Positions 9,592 to 20,600 of a stretch of 64,000 bases of DNA are shown here, piece by piece. The stretch spans positions 38,916,001 to 38,980,000 of the forward strand of contig NC_080415.1 in the NCBI RefSeq assembly GCF_030265065.1, read 5' to 3'. The position numbers and the translations under genes are program-made. The notes under the pieces are model-generated. The model had not been told where the DNA came from. It was given only the letters and a program-made list of their open reading frames with translations, and made no database searches. Origin of the DNA: Corythoichthys intestinalis. Its lineage: Eukaryota; Chordata; Actinopteri; Syngnathiformes; Syngnathidae. Within the stretch, counting starts at the first letter, position 1, and the number at the start of each line of letters is the position of its first letter.

Positions 9592-10572
9592 TTACTTTTT
9601 AAGCTGTAATTAACTCAATTGAAAAAATTAATCGTTTGACAGCCCTAGTTATTAGGGAATTAAATTTCTGTTTTGGATGTTAAGATTTGTTTTGTTTGTT
9701 TCAGATGTGTCCCCTGTTGGTGATTCCGTCAAGAAGGCTTTTCAAATTCTCCAGTCTTTGGATTTTGTGTTGAAGCAACAGGCTAAAGACGGCGAGGATA
9801 TTTTTTTTTAAAAAAATGAGTTTATGTACATATTTTGCATGACACTTTGAGCGTTGCAGGCATAGATTTAAATTTGGATGGAAATCCTAACTTTAGTCCC
9901 CTCTGATTTTTGAGAGCAAACCAAATGGAAATGTCTCTATAAAGCCAACATGCAACCGAAGAAGTCGACGACTACAGCCTTAGTCGATGGTGTACTCCAA
10001 AAGGGCTTCAACAAGGGCGAGGACCAGCACGGCGACGACCACCACCAGCACCACCACGACGACGATCACCAGCAAAGTCGCAGCGTAAGCGCCGAGGGTC
10101 AGCACGACGACCACCCACAGCAGAGCCGCAATGTGAGCGCCGAGGGCCAGCAGCGCTACGACGAAGACCACCAGCAGGGACGCGGCTTGAGCGGAAAGGG
10201 CCAACAGCAGCAGCACGACGCCCACCAGCAGAGCCGCAACGTAAGCGCCGAGGTCCAGCAGCGCCTCCACAACCATCAGAGCCGCAACGCGAGCGCCGAG
10301 GGCCAGCGGCGCCACGACGATCACATGAGCGAGGGCGGTGACAACGACCGATCGGCAAGGCTTCTTCAGCAAGGTTCGCGATGACGATGATGACGACGAG
10401 CGGCAGCAAAGCTCCATCAGCAAGGGCCGCGATGACGATGATGAGACGACGACCATCAGCAGAGCTCCAATAATATGACGACCACCAGCAGAGCTACAAC
10501 GTGAGCAGCAAGGGCCAGCAGGACGGCAACAGCTGGGACTTGACCGAGGGTGCGATGACAATAAATGTTTGA

Positions 10573-10818
10573 AAAATGTGCAATTATCACAATGGCTGTG
10601 TTCTAAACAGTGGCGGACTTGGCAATTTTGGGGCCTAAGGCGAACATATCCAGGGGCCCTCCTCAAAAAGGCAGTGGCGCCACCAGGGGGTGGCCAGGGG
10701 CGGCCACGGCCACCCCTATAAATTGGTTGGCCACCCTGCTTGCCAGTACACAGTTAGATTGTTGTAGGATCAGTTATGCATTTCATCCCAAATGAATGCA
10801 TTTTGTTTTGTTAAATGT
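10573..10818. other. Short intergenic stretch
   Basis: Contains a GC-rich block around GGGTGGCCAGGGGCGGCC (10687-10705) that looks like part of an old repeat. No gene seen. Confidence 0.4.
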
Positions 10819-10961
10819 AGGGCTGTCAATTTTATCGCGTTAACTGGCGGTAATTTTTTTGGATTAATCACGTCAAAAAATATTTATTGCAATTAACGCA
10901 TTCGCGGTACAACTCATTCACGCATTGCCGCAAACAGCCTACAACGGCGCCGTTTTACTTA

Positions 10962-12385
<1,424 letters not shown>

Positions 12386-12721
12386 TATATACTGAGATGA
12401 GAGGCAGTGTCAAGTGAGTGGAGTAGATACAAGCATTCATGCTTTTAATTGGCAAAAGCTTTATCATCTCTCCCACAGCTACTATAAATATTGTGGAAAG
12501 CGACGTGGGGAAGAATGACAGGAGTTGATCTTTTTCTCAACAACCTGTAGTGTACCCAACGCAGAGAAGATATAGCATTTGCAGCCACCACACACAGTCA
12601 TGGTTGCACCACTTCCCATCATGCATTTGGGCAGAACAGTTAAGTCGCTACAGTATCATTTATTGAAAGCTCAACAAATACACTAGATGGCAATATTTAG
12701 TTACAACCATTCTCTGTAAAC

Positions 12722-12992
12722 CCTAGAGATGGTTGTGCGTGAAAATCCCAGTAGATCAGCAGTTTCTGAAACACTCAGACCAGCCCTTCTGGCACCAACA
12801 ACCATGCCACGTTTAAAGTCACTCAAATCACCTTTCTTCCCCATACTGATGCTCTGTTTGAACTTTAGGAGATTGTCTTAAACCATGTCTACATGCATAA
12901 ATGCACTGAGTTGCCGCCATGTGATTGGCTGATTAGAAATTAAGTGTTCACGAGCAGTTGGACAGGTGTACCTAATAAAGTGACCAGTGAGT
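12722..12992. mobile_element. Tc1-like terminal fragment
   Basis: The end AGGTGTACCTAATAAAGTGA and the block GCCACGTTTAAAGTCACTCA match a common fish Tc1-like repeat as I remember it. The opposite end is absent. Confidence 0.6.
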
Positions 12993-13079
12993 TATATTGT
13001 AAGTTAATCTATTTTTTTTCAATATAAAAAATGGGACATGTTATGCAGAGGTGTTCTTAGAATAATAAAAGTTTTAAAG

Positions 13080-13869
13080 TAGGGCTGCCAAAATTAACGC
13101 GTTAACGCGCGGTAATTAATTTTTAAAATTAATCACGCTAAAATATTTGACGCAATTAACGCACATGTCCCGCTCAGACAGCATTCTGCCTTTAGGTAAG
13201 TTTTACAGCAAGGGTTTTTGTGCTGTCTAACAGCGAACTCTTGTGGTCGCTTTGCGACATGGTTTGTTTTCTTACCAGTTCAATATGGCTGCACGACGTC
13301 TCTGTTGTGCTTATATTATCCTTGGACAAGATTTGTCCGTAAGTATGGTTGTTGTAAAGAATGTACATATTATGTTAATAAGCGAAATGTTATATTTTTT
13401 GTATGAGACGCTTTTTGTTTATGTTTAGTTAACCTGTATAGCGTGCTAAGCTAACGTTTTTGCTAATGCAATGCTTGTGTACTTTTTTTTGTAGTTTCAC
13501 TACGGTCTAAAAAGGACAGTGGTTTGAGGCCATTTTATTAATAAATCAGAAGTCTGATTATTAAGGCGTCGTTCACTAGCTGTCTAGCTTTGGAAAAAGT
13601 AGACGCTTCGGAGTGAGGACAGCATAGACAGATTTAAATGACAGTAGAGTGAAATGCCCACTACAGTCCTTATGTACCATATGTTGAATGTATATATCCA
13701 TCTTGTGTCTTATCTTTCCATTCCAACAATTTATTTTACAGAATATATATATAATTCACAGAAAAATATGGCATATTTTATAGATGGTTTGAATTGCGAT
13801 TAATTGCGATTAATTAATTTTTAAGCTGTAATGAACTCTATTAAAAATTTTAATCGTTTGACAGCCCTA
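13080..13869 (+). mobile_element. hAT family A element, longer variant
   Basis: Ends TAGGGCTGCCAAAATTAACG and TTTGACAGCCCTA; exact 8-bp duplication TTTTAAAG at 13072-13079 and 13870-13877. The middle (13200-13640) differs from the 616-bp copies and is not coding. Confidence 0.92.
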
Positions 13870-13877
13870 TTTTAAAG

Positions 13878-14227
13878 ACAAATGATACTATTTACAGTGG
13901 CGGCAGAGAGTTGGGTGGGTGAAACGTTTACATCTTCCGGGGGGGCTAACAAAAAACTGAGAAGCACTGCAATAAAGGGAGCTCTCATCCAACGCAATGA
14001 ATGCCAGACTGATAAAGGGAAATGGTCAAGATGTTAGAACTCAATAACATCAAAATACATTAATAAATGCGGTCAGATTTGTGTGTTGTGCGAGTTGGTA
14101 AAAGGAAATTGATGTTGAAAACAACAACAGTAGATGTTCAATCCATTCTAACTGGGAGGGGCAGGAAATGATTCTTTGATTGCTATACAAAACATACAAA
14201 AACTGATGACTTGTGCATTGAACATAC
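13878..14227. other. Intergenic stretch downstream of FDXR, nothing recognised
   Basis: AT-rich single-copy-looking sequence between a hAT copy and the FDXR poly(A) signal. No exon or transposon end seen. Confidence 0.4.
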
Positions 14228-14233
14228 TTTATT
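14228..14233 (-). terminator. FDXR poly(A) signal AATAAA (minus strand)
   Basis: TTTATT on the plus strand, 313 bases past the FDXR stop codon. An ATTAAA on the minus strand near 14330 is an alternative. Confidence 0.5.
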
Positions 14234-14447
14234 GTATTGCAGTGAATTAAACTTATTATTTCATGTTTGTTTACAGACCTTTTATATAGATTAAAATTGA
14301 TTACAAAAAAATAATGGTTAAAAAAAATTTAATGCATGATGGTCATCCTGTTTTCTGTCTGATGTGACAATAGTCATACAGTACACCCATGGTCAAATGT
14401 GTTGAGACACGTTCTCATCCGACTGAAAGGTGAAGGGTCTTTTGACT

Positions 14448-14605
14448 GAAATTGTTCATGATGATCGTGCCCATGCCACATGGAGCAGTGACCTACTGTT
14501 AGCAGTCTTTCTCTTGGTTTTTCATCTCTAAACTGTTTATGGTGATCAGGCCCATGCCACTTGGAGCATTGCTTCTACAGTCAGCAGTTTTTCTCTTGGT
14601 TTTCC
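14448..14605 (-). repeat. Tandem duplication of the end of the last FDXR exon
   Basis: The minus-strand segment that encodes the last ~17 FDXR residues and the stop (about 14531-14605) is followed downstream by a diverged copy at 14448-14523. Both contain AAACCAAGAGAAA, CTGCTCCA(A/T)GTGGCATGGGC and GATCA(C/T)CAT. The second copy is past the stop, in the 3' UTR, and is not open in the FDXR frame. Confidence 0.8.
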
Positions 14606-17600
14606 TATGGACTCGCCCCTCCTTGTTTCCAAATGGTCAATCTTTTCCCAATCCGAGAAGGTCACCGGGATTACTCCTGTTGACCAACAGAACAATGCCC
14701 TTTAGATAAATTGATGAATGCTTCACACAATGAATACATAGAGCTTTTACAAGGTGTCATTTTCACATTGACACTCTAATCTGGCAGAAAAATTCACCTT
14801 TCTACTTGTAAGGGCATAGACTTCATAATGTATTGACGGGTCAGATCGGTTGTGCACTCTGCCTCGCATTCAAGTAGGGGGCCGCCCACATCAAGAGGAG
14901 CTATTCACAAACACACACACGCACGCACGATCTAACGCCGGATTTCTGTTGAAAAAGTACTAAAGCTGTACCGCATACAAACAGGAAGGTTTGTCTCAGG
15001 AGTGATTTGTTCGAGGATTCAAGGTAATTATATTTTTCAGACCATGCATGCATTTTAAAACATTGTGAAAAAAAATACTGGGAGAAATTAGCCGCTACTG
15101 CATTGGCTTCATTGTTTGCAATATTTAAGTAAAATAAATGCTAACTGCACTTTTTTTTTGTTTGTTGCTTTTAACAAAGAATCATGAGTGTTTTACGTCG
15201 ATATCTTTAAAGAATTCGGGGATTTGAGCATTTATTCACAGGAATTTTCACCGGAAAACCTCAGTTTACATTAGGCAATATTTAAAGTTTTGGAAAATAG
15301 GCTCCCAGCGGATCGGCCCCATTTCCCGTGTCATGTCAATAGGTTATGAAGTTTATGGCCCATGATAGTGTGATGTCATAATTATGACCGTCTTATGACG
15401 CCACTGTCAAATAAAGTGTTACCGAATACCATAACTAGCAATTAATGAAACCACTGGAACAGTTACTGAAGAAATAATTAACATAAAATATGAATTTTGA
15501 TAGTTATTTACACATGTAGCACTGCAATGCATGCTAGGAGGCATGTGTTACCTATCAACCCAAATAAATCAACAAATAAGCCGTACTGGACCATGATTAA
15601 AAATAAAGGGAAAAAAGAGCGGCTTATAGACCCTACTCACATGACCACGCCTCCGCGCCATATTGTCCGTCTAATCGTCGTGTTGATGCATCACCACTAC
15701 GTAAATTCCTCCTATTATGGCGTGTTTTTCTGCTCGTTAACATTAATAATCATAATGGTGAAGGCGTGTGTGGCGGTTGGTTGCAATAACAGAAGATAGA
15801 CGGAGAGACTTGAAGTTCTACCGTATTCCGAGAGACCCGGAGAGGAGAGCGAGATGGACTGCTGCAATTCGACGAGAAAACTGGGCTCCAAACGATTACC
15901 ACGGATTATGTAGTAGTCATTTTATATCTGGTAAGATGCATTTAATATATATTTAGAGGGTTTTGGGCTGACAACCACAATTAAGATCATTGCGAGACTA
16001 ATCGCCGACAACATACACTTTCAAATTCAAGATGCTTATTTCTTCCACCATCATTACATTTTAAATAATATTTAGCTGGTACCAAGTGAAAGAAGCTGGC
16101 CTCGTCTACGGATCATCAGTTAAACAGGTGTGTCCAAACCTTTTGCAAAGGGAGGCCAGCTTTGGTGTGGTAAAAATGCAGGGGGCTACCTTGGCTCATT
16201 TACATAGAACAATATATTTAAACAAATTTTAGCAAGCCCTTCTGTGTGTCACATTTGCTTTATTATTTTTTTAAATTCATAATTTCAACAGTCTCGTCTT
16301 TGTGGCTTTCTCTTTCGACACTCGGACTCTTGCGAAATACTGCTGCTGTGAAAAAATAAACTAGCTTCAAGTTGCTATAATTTCTCGCTGCGTATCTTCC
16401 CTGTAATGTTGTCGTACATGTCAGCGTGTCTTGTTTAGTAATATTGCGTCACATCGAACTCTTTGAAAACAGCGACTGTCTCTTTGCAAATGAGGCAGAC
16501 ACAGTTGTTGCGTGTTTTATAGAAGAAATAGTCCAATATCCACCTATCCTTGAAGTGTCGGCCATCGCAGTCAACTTTTTTTTTTTTTTTTTTTTTGATT
16601 GTCGCCATTTTAGAAATCACACAGGGTAATGTTGCTTAGAGTGCTGCTCTTAAAGTTTTTCAAACTTTCGTGAGAATAGGCTGATTTTGTGTGGACAAGC
16701 TGGTTGTAGATATCAGGGTAGCAGATGTCAGGCAGAGAGAGCGAAGACAGCGGGTCGAAAAATATCGATTTAGGCATCAAATATGGATCTGGCGAATGGA
16801 TAGACTGAAGCTTTTCCACATAACGCCTTTTATGCAACGCATCCAATGAGTTTACAGCATCTGAAAGCACCGGGGCTTCCATGAATTGCTCTATAAACTG
16901 AACGACTAATTGAAACCATTGAGAATAGGGCTAAACAGAGACGGACAATATGGCGGCAGGATACAGCGACACGTCATTCTGTGACGTTGGTGAGTAGGGT
17001 CTATAGTCTGAAAATGACAGTAACTGGGAGGGGCCTTCATTCGCCCTGCCCGTCAAAATGGATCGGACGTCTAGCAAGTGATCCATAAATGCCCCAAAAT
17101 TAATAGTTAGTGACACTAGAGCCTAGTTCGGGCCTAAAAAATCCAGCCCGACCCGACACGGCCCGCTGGTATTGAGGCCCGACCCGGCCCGAGCTCGATC
17201 ACTTAACTAGATTTGCAGGCCCGAGCCCGAAAAACCCGATTTTTTTTTTTTTTTTTTTTTTTTTTGAGTGACGCGGAAAAAACGCAGCAGCAGCAATTTA
17301 TTTTCATTTCTTCGAGTTGGCAGAAAAAAAACGCAAATTTTCTTAATGTTTAAATAATCTACATATTTTTTTGAGAATTATCAAAGCATTCACACAACGA
17401 AATAACGCTGGGAAAGTTGGTTAAACATATTTCTGAGTGTGTGGGATATTGTTCTCACATGGACGCGCCTCTCTGACAAGGAGAGGGAACAGGAGAGGGG
17501 GGCGCCTCGGCCGTGCGCGAACGGTAGAGGGGGAGGACAAGAAGGAAAAGCGGCCGGCGCCACGGCATTCGTGCACACGCACAAGCAAAAGCGCAATACA

Positions 17601-20600
17601 GAGAGACTGCTCTCCATTTTTTTTTTTTTTTTTTTTGAGTGACGCGGAAAAAACGCAGCAGCAGCAATTTATTTTCATTTCTTCGAGTTGGCAGAAAAAA
17701 ACGCAAGTTTTCTTAATGTTTAAATAATCTACATATTTTTTTGAGAATTATCAAAGCATTCACACAACGAAATAACGCTGGGAAAGTTTGTTAAACATAT
17801 TTCTGAGTGTGTGGGATATTGTTCTCACATGGACGCGCTTCTCTGACAAGGAGAGGGAACAGGAGAGGGGGGCGCCTCGGCCGTGCGCAAACGGTAGAGA
17901 GGGAGGACAAGAAGGATAAGCGGCCGGCGCCACGGCGTTCGTGCACACGCACAAGCAAAAGCGCAATACAGAGTGCTTGCTCTCCATTTTTTTTTTTTTT
18001 TTTAAATAATTTATTAGTCCGGCATGGCGGCCCGACCCGACCTGACCCGAACGTGAATGCTTAAATTGTGGGCCCGACCCGACATCGGGTTCGGGTTCGA
18101 GCACAAAATCTAACCTCTAAGTGACACGTGGCGGAGCAAATTTCGACCAAAATAGCATTTTCTAGTGCGCCAGTATTTAATGAATGCATTCTAAGTTTAA
18201 CATCAGTCCAGCAGAAATGTACCTCTCTTCTCAAGTAGAGTTGTGATATTTTGTGCCCCAGATTTAGCGGCCGATGTGTCCAAAATTCCTGAATCCAAGT
18301 CTTCCATCAAGGATTTTGCAGTGTCAAAACTATTATTCATAGTGGTGGCGATCACACCAGTTGGGCCCGTCTTGAGCCAGCCGCTACAGTACAAACCTGA
18401 AAAGGAACAATGTTGTTGAGTATTTACTATTAGGGACGTCTCTCAGCAATACAATAAAATTTACACTGGTGGAGTGAATTCCACATTTTATGGAAACAAA
18501 CAAAGTGTTTTTAGAAATAATAATAGAATAGAAATAATGCTTAACTCAGTCAACAAGTGATTGGCTTGGGGAGATCCGTATTATTTATTGCCTGATTGTT
18601 AGTGTTTTTTTTTTTTTTTTTTAAACTTGTACCTGGAGCTTGTTGAACCCGTCCCATTTGGTTGGGAACTATGGCTTTGTCGGGGTCAAATGGCACCGCT
18701 GGGTCAATGTGGAGGCTCTTGTAGCCGATACTGCTAATGACAAGGCCACAGGTCACATCCTCTAACTCGTCAGTGAGCACCGCACGAGCAGCCTCACCTG
18801 AACCCTGGTTTCGTTCGGACAAAAAATTAAAACGTGACATGTTCATTTCGCGATCGAGGTGGTAAAATTCACCTCCAGTTTGTTGACTGCCAGTCGGATG
18901 GCTTCTATCCCCGTTCCGTCAGAATTGGGCAGGACCCGGACGGGACTTCGGAAGAATCGAAGTCCCCAACTGCGCGAGCATTTGGCTCTTCGTTCTCCTT
19001 CCTCCTCCGTCGGAAGCTCGACGGCGGTTTTTAGCATTAGCTCTGTGAGACGTTTTCTCGGTCTTGGCAAATCTGAAACAGCAACACACTTTCAAAACCT
19101 GAAAATAATAATGAAAAATACATGCTATTGACAAGGATATCTATCCAAATCATCTTTCAGTGCCACTGACGGCGCTAGACGTCCAATTCGTTTTCACCGG
19201 GACATTTGTTCATTCGCTCCCTTCTCAGTGAATTGGACATCTGGCACTGTCAATGGCCACCGACGAGTTAAAGAAGTGACCTGAAAACGAATACGAAGTG
19301 ACCGAAAATCTACAAAAACTCTGGCAAAAAATTGCATTTTCAACTTAATGAATGAAGCCAACGAGCGTTCATCAAAATGTAGCAGGTTACAAATATTTCC
19401 ATGATTTCCTGACCTGATAGGGCCTCCGAGACACCCACAAAATCTTTTTGCAGCATCTCCGGTCTGGTGCCTGGTAGCTTCACCATTTCTCGAAGCTCCT
19501 ACATTTCATAACAATACAGTATTATTAGAGCCCGAGCACCACCAGGCGCGAGGCCCTATTGGAATGCAAATGTTTATTATTATTTCTTCATTGCAAATGA
19601 AAATGGCCAATTTGAAGGCCTGAACATGCTGGAAAAACCCCTTGAATTTTTAATATAGGCCTCTCCATTTAAGTTTTTTCAACGTAGAGCGATGAAATTT
19701 GGGGAGTCGATACCTTGTGCAAAATTGCTCCAAAAAGTCTCTTGCCCCATATTCCAAACCCAACGGGAAATTTTGGATTGTATGTTTAAAAACACGCAAT
19801 TTTAGTCGAAAAACAGCGTGCACGTTTGAGATCATTGTGCTTAGGCAGTTAGTCGGATCCTCCTCAAAATTGGTGAGACTGTTCATGAGACATGAGATGT
19901 TAAGTTATCAAAATGGTAAGATTTCATTCACGGGCCCGACCTGGGCGAGGTACCAAAGTTGGGCAATTTTTTGGATTAGGGTTTGGGGTTAGGGCTTCTT
20001 CATGGCAAATGAATATGGCCAATTTGAAAGCCAGAATTTTTAAAATAGGACTCTCCATTTAGGTTTTTTCAACATAGAGTGATGAAATTTGCGGAGTCCA
20101 TACGTTGTGCAAAATTGCTCCAAAAAGTCTCTTGCACCGATATTTCAAACCCAACAGGAAATTGGGTATTTTGGATTTATCGTTAAAAAACATGCAATTT
20201 TAGTCGAAAAACAGGTGCACTTTTGAGACCATTGTTCCTAGGCAGTTAGTTGGATCCTCCTCAAAATTGGTAAGACTGTTCATGAGATGTATGACATGTT
20301 AAGTTATCAAAATGGTGAGTTTTCATTCACGGGCCTGTCCTGGGCGGGGTACCAAAGTCGGGCGTTCTTTGGGGTTTAGGGTTAGAGCTTCTAAATGGCA
20401 AATGAATATAGCCAATTTGAAGGCCTGAATATGCTCGAAAACTCACCAAATTTTGCACATACATACGGACAGCGCTGAAATTTGGGGAGTCGATACGTTG
20501 GGCGAGGGCCCATTCAGTCCTGCTTGCAGGGCTAGGTATAATTGATCTTTGAAGTTTGTGAGTTTCGTTGACACCTTGCATGATGTCAGAATTTTTATGC

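Larger units (their letters stand above)
7247..9647 (+). mobile_element. Composite hAT family A element with internal duplication
   Basis: The outer ends are TAGGGCTGTCAAAATTATCG and TTTGACAGCCCTA, with an exact 8-bp duplication GTTATTAG at 7239-7246 and 9648-9655, so the whole 2.4 kb is one insertion site. Inside, the family body occurs twice: 7247-7829 is a full copy and 8035-9647 a second body lacking the first ~130 bases. The two share private variants (AGTGTAATGTCCGCTTG, TTGGGTCCAAATGA) not seen in other copies. A SINE and another element are inserted in the second body. Confidence 0.85.
7186..10572 (+). pseudogene. Second secreted repeat-protein locus (His/Gln/Asp-rich), frame broken
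   Basis: Exon 7186-7230 (15 codons, phase 1 both sides, AGATTLDDSNAGFKK) is a clear relative of exon 4616-4669: both begin CTGGTGCTAC after TTGTTT(C/T)CCAG. A second exon opens at 9705 (DVSPVGDSVKKAFQILQSL) and meets a stop at 9809. From 9914 to 10381 a frame encodes repeats of about 16-17 residues such as HQQSRNVSAEGQQRHDD, very GC-rich compared with its surroundings. A stop follows at 10382, then GATGAC-rich sequence. A last open piece from 10474 to the TGA at 10570-10572 ends GNSWDLTEGAMTINV, which resembles the WDSDDVPLTVII end of the upstream gene. AATAAA sits at 10560. No signal-peptide exon was found, so this may be a paralogue in decay, or alternative 3' exons of the upstream gene. 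At least two frame breaks in the body. Confidence 0.5.
15628..17002. mobile_element. ISL2EU-like DNA transposon
   Basis: Outer ends AGACCCTACTCAC and GTGAGTAGGGTCT are perfect inverted repeats, each with AT outside (15626-15627, 17003-17004), a 2-bp AT duplication. A second inverted block GCCATATTGTCCGTCT lies just inside each end. The host site GCGGCTT/AT/AGTCTGAAAATGAC is the end of an older terminal-repeat element. Two inward-facing coding remnants, a THAP exon from the left and another protein from the right, fit the two-gene layout I remember for ISL2EU. A hAT copy is inserted inside. Confidence 0.7.

Noticed and set aside
9980-10666. 228-codon minus-strand frame, Leu/Ala/Val-rich
   Set aside because: It is the mirror of the GC-rich His/Gln repeat; no splice or promoter evidence, and composition is explained by the other strand.
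15755-15930. A host THAP-domain gene
   Set aside because: Single exon with a frame break, immediately inside an inverted terminal repeat; a transposase exon is the simpler reading.
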